Assembly: GCF_965363235.1 (NCBI RefSeq) | Contig: NC_134845.1 | Location: 68,973,261-69,037,260 of the forward strand | Length of the DNA: 64,000 nucleotides | Direction of reading: 5' to 3' | Source of the DNA: Mytilus galloprovincialis | Lineage: Eukaryota > Mollusca > Bivalvia > Mytilida > Mytilidae | Shown: positions 38,101 to 46,238 of the stretch, piece by piece | How positions within the stretch are numbered: the first letter of the stretch is position 1 | Layout: each line of letters begins with the position of its first letter | Position numbers and translations under genes: made by a program | Notes under the pieces: model-generated | The model's input: only the letters and a program-made list of their open reading frames with translations | Database searches by the model: none | What the model was told of the DNA's origin: nothing

Positions 38101-38183
38101 AAATGACTAGATTGAATTTCAAGAACCACAAAGCAAAATACAAGAAAAACATTTAAACAAGTGTTAATTAGAAATTTCTTCAT
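11126..38183 (-). CDS. EGF-repeat adhesion-type GPCR lacking a GAIN domain (21 exons)
   Basis: A complete receptor gene assembled from 21 exons with agreeing splice phases. The coding length is 2667 nt (888 residues plus stop), divisible by three. Order: signal peptide (1 to about 24), HFRGG module and following cysteine-rich ectodomain (about 27-388), five EGF modules (389-578), seven helices (about 584-840), and a short tail ending NDNVRA. The helices have adhesion-GPCR hallmarks: HYIFLTDFALMLAEG in helix 3, a CW pair in the second extracellular loop, FGVTWVLG in helix 6 and FQYLFAIFNSLQ in helix 7. The EGF-to-helix-1 gap is one intron joined in phase, so no GAIN/GPS autoproteolysis domain fits. 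The ligand is unknown; the role is presumed cell-surface recognition. Introns carry a foldback element, a Penelope-like element and hammerhead repeats. The 5' UTR and promoter are not resolved. Exon calls are by eye without transcript support. Confidence 0.88.
11230..11425 (+). repeat. Mussel interspersed repeat in a receptor intron
   Basis: Copy with gaaagccgtacggtgtccta and ggagggttgtctcat, lying between exons 20 and 21 in antisense orientation. Confidence 0.65.
12358..22820 (-). CDS. Receptor seven-helix region, exons 13-20
   Basis: Exons: 22676-22820 (helix 1), 18557-18659 (helix 2), 17752-17902 (helix 3), 17163-17232 (helix 4), 16314-16380 (second extracellular loop and helix 5), 15771-15856, 15213-15339 (helices 6-7), 12358-12492 (end of helix 7 and tail start, KVRQGYQQYQRRRHANR). 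Helix 2 reads SKILMNLCVALILSYILFLA. The Cys of VVCTAIAVAMHY and the Cys of CWLTLE form the expected disulfide pair. The helix 1 exon reads into a stop if its intron is retained, ending DTHDHLYM, which would give a single-pass protein. Its donor (atcatct|gtatat) is weak, so both outcomes are conceivable. The helix 1-2 loop, rich in Gly, is longer than usual. Confidence 0.85.
13770..14956. mobile_element. Foldback-type DNA element with tandem palindromes in its arms
   Basis: The ends are tacggaagcgtattagcgcc and its exact complement, giving long terminal inverted repeats (about 13770-13930 and 14835-14956). The flanks on both sides read gtttgg (13764-13769 and 14957-14962), a plausible 6-bp target-site duplication. 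The arms contain several copies of the 18-bp perfect palindrome tttgcgttataacgcaaa. The interior has no transposase and includes a mussel interspersed repeat at 14530-14685. It sits in the intron between exons 19 and 20 of the receptor. The superfamily is not determined. Confidence 0.8.
18300..18490 (+). repeat. Interspersed repeat (agtgttgtgtcgttgttctc family)
   Basis: Shared with 30895-31065: gtgtcgt ... cctcttatattt ... ttttagtttgt ... ggtatactactgttgccttt. A short inverted piece lies at 33395-33430. Intronic here. Confidence 0.7.
18829..18872 (+). ncRNA. Hammerhead ribozyme motif in a receptor intron
   Basis: Core ctgatgag, stem II gtct/agac with loop tatga, then gaaac and cleavage triplet gtc (cleavage after 18866). 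Stem I pairs gcgtca with tggcct with one mismatch. Stem III is only three pairs with a 2-nt loop. It is preceded by ttggctttataaatattttg, the conserved element tail. A decayed second copy follows at about 18950-19000. Confidence 0.75.
19980..20180 (-). repeat. Mussel interspersed repeat, inverted copy
   Basis: agatgtggtatgattgccag ... gacaactgtccacaagagac ... ccgcacggccttcaacaatg is the complement of the family's 3' end. It shows fairly low divergence from the consensus implied by the other copies. Confidence 0.8.
20640..20950 (+). repeat. Tandem duplication abutting a SINE
   Basis: Two copies about 185 bp apart (20655-20760 and 20840-20950) share attgctctttcattgactta, tactcgttttgctctttcgt and gatagaaatatggt. 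The second runs straight into the SINE body at about 20925. Confidence 0.75.
20925..21225 (+). mobile_element. SINE, partial
   Basis: It contains gatagaaatatggtcaaa, gcgggatgta and cagccacgtca. After an internal deletion it has cttgttctcgtc and gccactggacgttaagcaat, with a (caat)n tail. The full-length relative is at 60892-61322. I believe this 3' domain belongs to a SINE superfamily known from many molluscs; I cannot confirm the name. Confidence 0.7.
23551..23594 (+). ncRNA. Hammerhead ribozyme motif, intact core
   Basis: gcgtca / ctgatgag / stem II gtct-catgt-agac / gaaac / gcgcgtc / tggcgt. All conserved core residues are present (CUGAUGA and GAAA). Stem I pairs over six positions including two G-U pairs. 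Stem III has three pairs with a two-base loop. The predicted cleavage is after C23588. It is part of an element tail (ataaatattttgatatgag ... ctaaattataatcctggta), antisense inside the intron just 3' of the EGF5 exon. Confidence 0.85.
23680..27485 (-). CDS. Receptor EGF modules, exons 8-12
   Basis: Exons: 27378-27485, 26172-26285, 25745-25858, 24674-24787, 23680-23799. Each encodes one complete six-cysteine EGF module and is phase 1 at both ends, so the modules can be duplicated or skipped without a frameshift. Modules 1-4 share the pattern FCDGVxCENNGxCVDGV (module 1: LCDGVICENEGTCVGGL) and end SHTGxHCES. Module 5 differs most (FCKLKDLPCHNGGTCVDG ... CVT). Only module 5 keeps an intact GGTC loop typical of Notch-like EGFs. 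I see no calcium-binding consensus with confidence, although DIDFC and EIDFC at module starts are suggestive. Confidence 0.92.
23863..23904 (-). ncRNA. Hammerhead motif of the second family, opposite strand
   Basis: The minus strand reads gcgttt, ctgatgaaggtaaatcca, gaaaagcgc, ttt, gtacgc. The core CUGAUGA and GAAA are intact. The cleavage triplet is UUU instead of UUC, an allowed NUH site. Stem I has one mismatch. It is the same family as the dimer at 38580-39295, oriented with the receptor gene and 64 bp upstream of the EGF5 exon acceptor. Confidence 0.7.
28227..38183 (-). CDS. Receptor ectodomain, exons 1-7
   Basis: Exons (high to low): 38061-38183, 36937-37190, 33637-33818, 32791-32915, 31756-32033, 30583-30744, 28227-28267. 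The start Met is followed by a hydrophobic stretch (FLINTCLNVFLVFCFVVL) and then SSHFRGGIITWK. Further on are GCCWISTLV-like sequence (seen as SSCCWISTLV), DDDGDIVKCRWA, a cysteine loop (NECYSVCEAFPG), SYTASGSTGWHAVALQIEDY and TPLSSVPLQFLV. I recall the same ordered motifs in uncharacterised secreted or membrane proteins of other invertebrates, but I know no named domain for them. Exon 4 ends in AG|gcaagt, a GC-AG intron. All other introns are GT-AG. N-glycosylation sequons are frequent, as expected outside the cell. Confidence 0.85.
29225..29690 (-). mobile_element. Penelope-like element, 3' fragment
   Basis: The reverse complement matches 34890-35370. Both carry ccgtaaattttacg-like and atcggatatgttccttacgt blocks, the ctaggggtgatctcaggtgc region and gagggacgaaagagaccaaa. 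Only the untranslated 3' part is present. A shorter piece is at 57597-57770. Confidence 0.75.
30895..31065 (+). repeat. Interspersed repeat, second copy
   Basis: Same family as 18300-18490 (cctcttatatttgatg ... cggtatactacttttgcctt). It lies between receptor exons 5 and 6. Confidence 0.65.
32345..32475 (+). repeat. Decayed hammerhead-element tail
   Basis: ctgatgagtcttgtgtgagg aligns with the hammerhead tail, but stem II and the GAAA box no longer fit. Other decayed tails are at 29855-29895 and 37430-37510 (ctggtgag replaces ctgatgag). Confidence 0.55.
34034..35560 (+). mobile_element. Penelope-like element with 3' hammerhead, 5'-truncated and broken
   Basis: It encodes pieces of a reverse transcriptase: MWIPKNSKDLLEYIQS, KTLDFSTLYTSIPHSKLK, then GRVFQQTIGIPIETNCAP, FRYIDDVLALNN, SYLDLYLEIDNEGRL and YGVYIS. 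The RT fingers and palm motifs (including the YIDD box) are recognisable, but the frame is interrupted and the 5' half of the element is missing. It ends with an untranslated tail and a hammerhead. It is inserted antisense in the receptor's second intron. Confidence 0.85.
35484..35527 (+). ncRNA. Hammerhead motif at the 3' end of the Penelope-like element
   Basis: Stem I gcatca/tggtgc pairs over six positions (one G-U). The core ctgaaga is a permitted variant (position 7 is free). GAAA is present. Stem III is aug/cau-type with three pairs and loop cg. Stem II gaca/tgcc has one A-C mismatch. Cleavage is predicted after C35521. Hammerheads in Penelope-like elements are an established association. 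Confidence 0.75.
35935..36215 (+). repeat. Mussel interspersed repeat
   Basis: It contains cctgccccaagtcagaag, gaaggccgcacggtaaccta and caccatatcttctttta. Intron 2 of the receptor, antisense. Confidence 0.75.
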
Positions 38184-38871
38184 TTTACTTGAAGACAAGT
38201 AGCATTATAGCATTTAAACATTTGTCTATGTTAAAGTGTAAATGATAAGCAGAAGAAAATCAACTTAACGCGATTTTGATTTTTGCTGATTTTACATATT
38301 ATCTATTGTTTGTAAATGAACTAGAAGTTCTGGAGTTATGACTTTATGCAGATGGTTGATTTTTCTTTACATTTTTAAAAAGGAAATCGTTAATATTAAT
38401 TTTTCAACCTTTTATGTTTATGCATCCTTTCGTATATGACTGTATATAATTCATTCGTGTCGTCTTATTAATTGGGAGTACCCAATTAATTGTCAAAATA
38501 TCTGTTTGCACATTTTAATGTACTCACTCTTAGGTAGTATCTGTTATATTTAGTAACAATTTCTTTTTCGATCTTTTAGATAACCTCAATTTTTTACATT
38601 ACTGGGTCGATGCCTCTGCTGGTGGACTATCATTCCCCGAGGGTATCATCAGCTCAGTAGTCAGTACTTTGGTACTGACATGATTTGAAAAACTTTTCTA
38701 AAATTGTCCGTTTCAATAAATTTTGAAATTATTTAGAAAGTAATGTTATAACTCCCTTAGACAAAGTTAACTTTAGATGACTTTGGCTATTTACTCTACG
38801 CATTTTTGTCATATAGCTCTTCAACGGTTTCATTACTTAAACATCTTTGTATTTCAAATGGTTGGGTTTGA

Positions 38872-38913
38872 GCGTTCCTGATGAAGGTAAATCCAAAAAA
38901 GCGCTTCGGACGC
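38872..38913 (+). ncRNA. Hammerhead motif, first unit of the dimer
   Basis: gcgttc / ctgatga / aggtaaatcc / aaaa / agcgcttc / ggacgc. Stem I is fully paired. The G of the GAAA box has become A, so this copy is probably weak or inactive. Confidence 0.7.
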
Positions 38914-39221
38914 ATATAATTATTTAACGTGTTGTTTTCATTTTTTTACATCACTGGGTCGATACCTCTGCTGGTGGACCATCAGTCCCCGAAGGTATCA
39001 CTAACTCAGTAGTCAGTACTTCGATACTGACATGATTTAACAAACTTTTTAAAAATTGTTTGTTTCAATAAATTTTTAAATTATTTAGAAAGTAAGGTTA
39101 TGGGTCCCCCAGGCAAGTTGACTTTAGATGATTTGGCCATTTATTTTAGGTATTTTTGTCATATAGCTCTTCAACAGTTTCGGTACTTAAACATCTTTGG
39201 ATTTCAAATGTTTAACTCTGA

Positions 39222-39263
39222 GCGTTCCTGATGAAGGCAAATCCAGAAAAGCGCTTCGGACGC
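39222..39263 (+). ncRNA. Hammerhead motif, second unit of the dimer
   Basis: gcgttc / ctgatga / aggcaaatcca / gaaa / agcgcttc / ggacgc. Core residues are intact, stem I has six pairs, and stem III has three pairs with loop cg. Stem II opens with an A-A pair and is short. Cleavage is predicted after C39257. Confidence 0.75.
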
Positions 39264-39526
39264 ATATAATTATTAAACGTGTTGTTTTCATTATTTTCTC
39301 ATCAAAGGTTCCAGAAGTAAAATTCCAAATATTTACAAAAAAATCACAAATTTTGACTATAATAATGTATGTTTATTATGCGGGTCATTTAAAACAGACA
39401 TGCCAACAGTAATTATTATGTGTATAATTAAAAGTTTAATCAAGTAGAAATACCACATTATAGATTACTGTGCATACAAATATCGTGTAAAATATCGAGA
39501 ATTCAAGATCATCTTATGAATATCCC

Positions 39527-40690
39527 CCTTAGGGTGACTGGGGAATAACAATATGGTCTATACAAATTTTATTCCGACCGGTAGTAAAACCATTGCCAAT
39601 TTGTTGTGCGGGATGTATAAAATCGCAGAAATGTCCGGTGAATTTGATGACGTCAAATCCGATTACCCGTGTAGGGAGACTGAAGTGCCCTTCCGACAAC
39701 TCCTTAATGGGTTCATAGCTTGCCTGTTGGAAAGCCAAATGAACTTTGTGTTTAAAGTATATCATTTAAAAATAAAAATGTAAACTTATAGATATGGGTA
39801 TCACACATATGGGATTTTTTTTTATATTACGATGCATCAGGTATAACCAAAATAACTGAAATCTTCACAATTTTAGCATTTGTGGTAGTTTTCAAACATT
39901 GTTTGTCTAAAATAGAAGCGGCCGCATATGTGTATGTTCCTATTGCAATAAAAACATATGTTCTCGTTATATGTACCCTCATGTTTAAGTAGAATTTCGG
40001 CAAGGTACGATAAGGTCCGTTTTAAGCCCCCTATGTTTTTCATTTTGTAATTTTTGCTTTGTAACGCTACTTGTCAAATTAAAGTTTGATTGAATGAACT
40101 TCAAAACTATTAATTTCAGAAAATGGACGAGGTTATGGGGTCACAAAGGCGTGAAGAACGTCAAAAGAAGGATAAATAACGTTTTTTGGCCATTGTTTCT
40201 TAAAATGTAACAGCGTACGCCTACGTGACCCAGAACACATTATGTTGATTTAGACAGCAAAAACAGTTCTCAAGGCATTGGAAATAAAATATCTTGGTCA
40301 CGTTGGCGCAGGAACTAAAAAAAAAATAAAATAATGTGGTAAAATCTCCTGTTAAATGAATAATATTTACAATATCTATACATGGTGTATAATAACAGAA
40401 AGTTAACCTCCTGACCTCACCCAGATGGAAAAGTTAGTGGTTTTGAACTTCATCTAAACAAACTTCAAACCTCAGGGAATGTTTTAACATTAAAAGTAGC
40501 TTTCCAGAACAGAATTTGTAAAATGAGAAATAAGGGGGGCCAAAAACAGGACTTATCGTACCTTGTCCATTCCCCGACTATCACGCCCGACGGTCTCTAT
40601 TAATGGTAGTATTTTTCGTATCTAATTTTAATTTTTAAAGTTCTGACCATGCATATTTTTTGCAATACACATTAAGCAACAAATAATCAA
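39527..40690 (+). mobile_element. SINE split by later insertions
   Basis: The SINE head (39527-39745: gactggggaataacaatatg ... cgggatgta ... cttgcctgttgga) and SINE tail (40566-40690: ccccgactatcacgcccgac ... attaagcaac) are separated by a MITE at 40001-40565 and by about 220 bp of other sequence. Both halves align in order with the intact copy at 60892-61322. Confidence 0.7.
40001..40565. mobile_element. MITE with ~50-bp imperfect terminal inverted repeats
   Basis: The left end caaggtacgataaggtccgt and the right end (complement) caaggtacgataagtcctgt continue to match for about 50 bp through a cccc(c)t block and cattttgtaa/cattttacaa. There is no ORF for a transposase. It inserted into a SINE. 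No clear target-site duplication. Confidence 0.75.
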
Positions 40691-41149
40691 TATTATTGTC
40701 TTCGTTTTATCTTTAAGTATGAGATTATGAATAAAGAAGACCATATTTGACTTGATACAATAACCAACCGTGCAAGACCCTCATGATTAGTCATTGTCAT
40801 TAAAATACCTTCGTCGATGTCACTTACGTTTAGCTTTACTACATGTTCATAACCATGTACGCCTTTAAAAAAAAAAATTTATTTTAACACAGGGTTAACT
40901 TTTCTAATTGAATAAAACATGTTAAACATTCAGTTGGGAAATGTTATCCTCTCGAGTGTTTTGTTTACTTTAAGCAAGTGCTCGTAGAAAATACTTTGTT
41001 TTCAACGCATAATACTTTTTACAGTTTGATGGTACTAGTAATAGACGTATACAAATGAAATGTTGTTTGTTGACACCCATTTCCCGATCGGATAAACATT
41101 CCATCAATTGTCCACAAGCACTGGTGTCTTATTGAAAATTATGTTCCTT

Positions 41150-42545
41150 AAAAAGAGATTATCCTTCACATTAATTAATAGGAATAAATGAGCACTCAGG
41201 TACATACAAAAACATATCATTCGACAGGGATGGGATTTGGCGAATCATAAGTCCTTTAAATTTATGGCTTCAATGGACATTGCATTGAACAACAAATCGG
41301 AGGACGTACCTTGTTTGCATTGGATACCTAAACTTCACAAAATTCCATACAAACAACGGTACATTGCCGACTTATCTTCATGTTCCACTAAAGAATTGTC
41401 CATTGGATTGACTAAAATTATGTTTGCAGTGAAAGAGGGTCTTCAGATATACTGTGAAACTGTTTACTCGCGTAGTGGTATTAACCATAAGTGGATTCTT
41501 AAAAAACTCTAAAGAACTTTTGGATAATTTTAAATCTCGGTCTTTTTCTGAAATTAGTTTTGACTTTTGATTTTTCAATCTTGTATACTACCATTCCCCA
41601 TGTGAAATTGAAAAACCGTCTAAAAGAAATAATCCCAATGCTTTTCATCATAAAAATGGTACCATACGCTATATATTTATCGCTTTGGGATACCATAAGG
41701 CATATTTTGTTAATAGGGGAAAAAAGGTAAAATATGCTACACAGAGAGTTTCTTATTGACAACATATTTGTTGAATTTGGAGGTAAACTTTTTCAAAAAA
41801 TTGTCGGCATTCCTATGGAAACGAACTGTGCGCCTCTCCTTAGCGACCTCTTCTAATTTTCATATGAATCGGAGTTCCTTCAGACACTTGTCAAAAACAA
41901 GAATATCAAAGAAGCCAGGTTATTTAATTTCACTTTCAGATATTTTGATGATGTTCTTTCCATTAATAATCCGAACTTTTCTGATTGGGTTCCATTAATA
42001 TATCCACCAGAACTAGAAATTGAAGAGACAACAGAGACGGCTTCCTCCGCCTCATGTTTAGACTTGTATATCGAATTTGACATACACAGTCATATCAGTA
42101 ACAAAATCGATGACAAAAGCAAACGAGACGATTTTAATTTTGAAATTATCAATTTACCCCACCTTAGTAGCAATATACCAACTTCACCTGCATATGGAAT
42201 ATACATTTCCCAGTTTATTCGGTATTCAAGAGCTTGCAGCTTCTACTCAGACTTTGTAAAACGTCACTAGTGTCTGAGCAGAAAATTTATGAACCAGGGG
42301 TATGTCAAAGAACGTCTCGTCCTTTTTCTAAAAAAGTTCATCGGAAGGTACCAAAAACTTGTTGATAAATATTCCGTATCAACTTCAAAAATAATACAAG
42401 ATGGTCTTGAAGTATACATTTTGAGTACTGACGTTGGTTATCATCTTAATAACGTGTTATATTATTATTTTATTTTTTACTTTTACTGTGAAGTCAGTTT
42501 TTGAGATATTCATTTGACGTGACTCTGTACTTATATATGCCATCC
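41150..42545 (+). mobile_element. Penelope-like element copy 1 (RT part, broken)
   Basis: Fragments in several frames: DVPCLHWIPKLHKIPYKQRY, VKEGLQIYCETVYSRSGINH, a GIPMETNCAPLLSDL match and SPEYGIYISQ-like sequence (seen as YGIYISQFIRYSRACS). The 3' tail has gagatattcatttgacgtga. The N-terminal part is missing. It is closely related to copy 2 (43180-46440) and shows the empty site for the MITE found there. Confidence 0.8.
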
Positions 42546-43170
42546 TTCTTCTTCTTGTCTCCGTATAAGCATCCTTTATAAGGATCACCACCATGAGTTA
42601 TGGCGTATAAAGAAAGCATTTGGAGCCTGTATCGGTACAGGTTAGTGTGAGCATTTGCCTACCCAATTCCACAGCCAGGCCGTGACGGGTCTTACTACCA
42701 GAAAGTTAACCTTCCCTAAACATAATACAAAATAAAACATACCAGCACACCCATTCAACGGATTCGCTCAGTCCTTAAAGTATAAAAAGTGTGTTTTTTC
42801 TATGTATCAAATATCCTTTTTTAAATATCTGTGTGTTTTAAATGGGAAAGGGTCAACCCGAATGCCCCATAAATGCCTTGGCAAAATACGTCTAAGGTAA
42901 TAAAGAGGAATCGGTTATGACAAAATCTATTCAAACCGACACTACCAAATGCCCTGCTGTATCAATGGTAGAGGAAAGCCGAAAATCCTACTGAAAAGGA
43001 TCTCGGAAAGAAACTACAGATCCATTAGGAGAACAGCAAGAACTCTCAGACTTCAAATGATAGGTCTGATAGTTTCCAAAGGAAACTACTAATGGATCCC
43101 ATATGGGTAGAGCACATGTCTCAAACATACCTGAAAATATCTGCAGAGGTTTTCCTCAACAAGAAAATAA
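42546..43170. other. Unassigned sequence between two Penelope-like copies
   Basis: No ORF with recognisable homology. Parts look like decayed mobile DNA, but I cannot assign a family. Confidence 0.4.
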
Positions 43171-43179
43171 TGACCGAAA

Positions 43180-44100
43180 TTGATCCATGTTGATGGATTT
43201 TCTCTTCAAAAATTTCGCGTCCGTTCTCATCGACATCCACCGGCTCTCCATCATATGTTAATCACGACTCCTGATTTCACCAGTAATTTAACAGGAAAAA
43301 CGTATTATACTAAATCTTTCGAGTCTCTGGACTGTTCCACGGACAATGTTGTTTACGGAATCGAATGTACTTTGTGTGGACTACTTTATGTTGGTGAACC
43401 TCGGCAAACTTTACGTAAAAGGATGAATCAACACTGGTCTGATAATAAAGATCCGCAATTCAGGGTTCTTTATAACCATTTTAATCAAGCGGACCATGAT
43501 CCTTCTTTATCTATGAAAGTACGCATCATCGAGAAAATTTATCACCACACAAATAGCCCTGTACTTAGTACTCCTTTCCGAAAAGATAGAGAAAATTTCT
43601 GGATAAGGAAACTAGGTACTGCAATGTCATATGGGTGCAATGATAATGTCAAAGCAGTAGGAAATTTGTCAAGTCCAGCCTGCAGTGATGTTAATGTAAT
43701 GAGTTTATTTAATACTACCTCACGAAACCAACGTAGTCAGGAGCAAAAACGTTTCCCTCGGCCTAATGTAAAAAAGTCTTCAAAATCTAGATCGTTCTCT
43801 GGAAGCTTTGATGACCTTCTTTCTCATCTTCATCATCCGCTAGGGTTATATTACATTAGAACTATTCTTTTGTCACTGCCTGTTAATTTTCTAAAATGTT
43901 TGAGAGATTATGCACTTGACAAAGGATGCATAAATTTATTTGATCCAATATACAGACTTGTCAGTATAATTTGTGATGTAGCTCTTTTCCGTCTTTTTAA
44001 ACCAGTAAGGTCGGAACCTTTACATGAGGAAAAGAGGAAATTCCTTCCTGTTTACTTTACCAATAGAGGAATTGATGCAATCAACATCAGCAACGTTTAA
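43180..44100 (+). CDS. GIY-YIG endonuclease region of a Penelope-like element
   Basis: An open frame of 306 codons; the true start is upstream or lost. The GIY-YIG core is VYGIECTLCGLLYVGEPRQT (about residues 58-77), followed by LRKRMNQH with the catalytic Arg and His. A downstream REN-FWIRKLGT segment supplies the Glu (about 138) typical of this fold. The paired cysteines in IECTLC are usual for Penelope-type endonucleases. The C-terminal half (SFSGSFDDLLSHLHHPLG and RKFLPVYFTNRGIDAINISN) is the linker towards the RT. It would nick target DNA during retrotransposition. The copy as a whole is broken downstream. Confidence 0.85.
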   Translation: MIHVDGFSLQKFRVRSHRHPPALHHMLITTPDFTSNLTGKTYYTKSFESLDCSTDNVVYGIECTLCGLLYVGEPRQTLRKRMNQHWSDNKDPQFRVLYNHFNQADHDPSLSMKVRIIEKIYHHTNSPVLSTPFRKDRENFWIRKLGTAMSYGCNDNVKAVGNLSSPACSDVNVMSLFNTTSRNQRSQEQKRFPRPNVKKSSKSRSFSGSFDDLLSHLHHPLGLYYIRTILLSLPVNFLKCLRDYALDKGCINLFDPIYRLVSIICDVALFRLFKPVRSEPLHEEKRKFLPVYFTNRGIDAINISNV

Positions 44101-45787
44101 CATCACAAGGAGGTAACATCTAAAATTCCTATTTATTTTCAAAAATTTTCCTTTTGTGTCCTATTGTTACACCAAAACCATTGCACCCAAAATAACCATA
44201 AACAAGCATTGCAGGACCTTGATTTAGAACAATACCTAAAACAAAACTCTGACATGTGACTGTTCCCACTCGCCTTACAATTACAGCCCATCTGGCCATG
44301 TTATTACTGGGGATCTTAACATAACTCAACATGAAAATCTCCGAAAGGTGATTTCTCATGGTCCTAAGTTCAGTTCCATTGAGGACTACGCCAGAGCATG
44401 GGCTAAACGAATATAAGTTCAACTGGACACTTTGTCAGAATGGGTCAAAACAATCAGGTCTCTGATAAAAGGTCGCATTTATAAGTTGTAAAATCGTGTG
44501 AATGTCCGTTTTCAGTGACAAAGAGGCTGTAAAATGTCTATCATCTCTTCAAGATAAGTATGTTGTTGTTCCTGCTACAAAGCTTCAAATAATATTGTCT
44601 TTATATGAAAATCACGATCGTATTACTACGAGTGTCTTGTAAAAGAATTAGGAATAAATGAGCACTCATGTAATCCCACATACAAAAAACATATCATTTG
44701 ACAAGGATGAAATTTTGTCGAATCATAAGTCCTTCATGGCTTCAATCAACATTCCATTGAACAACAAATCGGAGGACTTACCTTATTTGTATTGGATACC
44801 TAATTCACAAAATTCCGTACAAACAACAGTACATTGCCGGCTCATCTGCATGTTCCACTAAAGAATTGTCCATTAGATTGACTAAAATTCTGTCCGCAGT
44901 GAAAGAGGGTCTTCAGATATACTGTGAAACTGTTTACTCGTGTAGTGGTATTAACCATATGTGGATTCTTCAAAACTCTAAAGAACTTCTGGATAATTTT
45001 AAATCTCGGTCTTTTTCTGAAATTATTTCTATCAAAACTTTTGATTTTTCAACCTTGTATACCACCATTCCCCATGTGAAATTGAAAAACCGTCTTAAAG
45101 AAATAATCCACAATGCTTTTCATCATACAAATGGTAGCATACGCTATAAATTTATAGGCATATTTTGTTAATAGGGAACAAAAAGGTAAAACATGCTACA
45201 CAGAAGAACAAGTGATCACTATGCTGGAATTTCTTATTGACAACATATTTGTTGAATTTGGAGGTAGAATTTTTCAACAAATTGTCGGCATTCCTATGGG
45301 AACGAACTGTGCGCCTCTCCTTACCGACCTCTTCTTATTTTCATATGAATCGGAGTTCCTTCACACACTTGTCAAAAACAAGAATATTAAAGAAGCCAGG
45401 TTATTTAATTTCACTTTCAGATAAATTGATTATGTTCTTTCCATTAACAATCCGAACTTTTCTGATTGGGTTCCATTGATATATCCACTAGAACTAGAAA
45501 TTAAAGAGACAACAGAGATGGCTTTCTCCGCCTCATTTTTAGACTTATATCTCGAATTTGACATACACAGTCATCTCAGTACCAGAATCTATGACGAACG
45601 AGACGATTTTAATTTTGAAATTATCAATTTCCCCTACCTTAGTATCAATATACCAACTTCACCTTCAATTTATTCGGTATTCAAGAGCTTGCAGCTCCTA
45701 CTCATACTTTGTAAATCGTCACCAGTGTGTGAGCAGAAAGTTGATGAATCAGGGGTATGTCAAAGAACGTCTCGTCCTTTTTCTAAA

Positions 45788-46238
45788 GGTGTAATACCAC
45801 CAAATCATGGTACATCACATCCGGTTGTCTACGAAATTAGGTTGAAAAAAATATTCCCTTGAATGTGACAGCTGTAGGTAATTAATCCTACATTTTATTG
45901 CAGTAAAACCATTTCTGTGTCATAAACATATGTCTTGGGTATTTCAAAACACCATTATTTTTTATTTTGGATTTCTATAGAAAATTTTGTAATCTTGAGG
46001 TTACATGGTGACTAAACCTTGTACACAGATAAAATAAGGGGAGAAATTTGATTGGTTAACTTCCAATGATGGTTATTTTCTTATATGCAATGAATTTTTT
46101 TCTATAGAACTGGACCGGATAAAACTTTACTCATGCCAAGTATTTCTTTATTTGAAACAAAGATAAATTCTGCACATTTTTTTGAAAGTGCATATTTAAC
46201 AAGTACTAATAAGGGAAAATCAATGGTGGTATTACACC
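45788..46238. mobile_element. MITE with perfect 15-bp inverted ends inside the Penelope-like RT
   Basis: The ends are ggtgtaataccacca and tggtggtattacacc, perfect complements (16 bp if flanking A/T are counted). The interior of 420 bp has no ORF. The equivalent place in copy 1 (42320-42340, tttttctaaaaaagttcatc) is uninterrupted, so this is an insertion with a visible empty site. The duplicated target appears to be a short TA-rich sequence that I cannot fix precisely. Confidence 0.88.

Larger units (their letters stand above)
38580..39295 (+). mobile_element. Tandem dimer of a hammerhead retrozyme-like element
   Basis: Two direct copies of about 350 bp. Each starts ttttttacat(t/c)actgggtcga, contains tgtcatatagctcttcaac and ends cgtgttgttttcat. 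Each has a hammerhead near its 3' end (38872-38913 and 39222-39263). The two cleavage sites (after 38907 and 39257) are exactly 350 nt apart, which would release a 350-nt RNA suited to circularisation. It contains no ORF. It lies 400 bp upstream of the receptor start codon, in antisense orientation. Confidence 0.85.
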
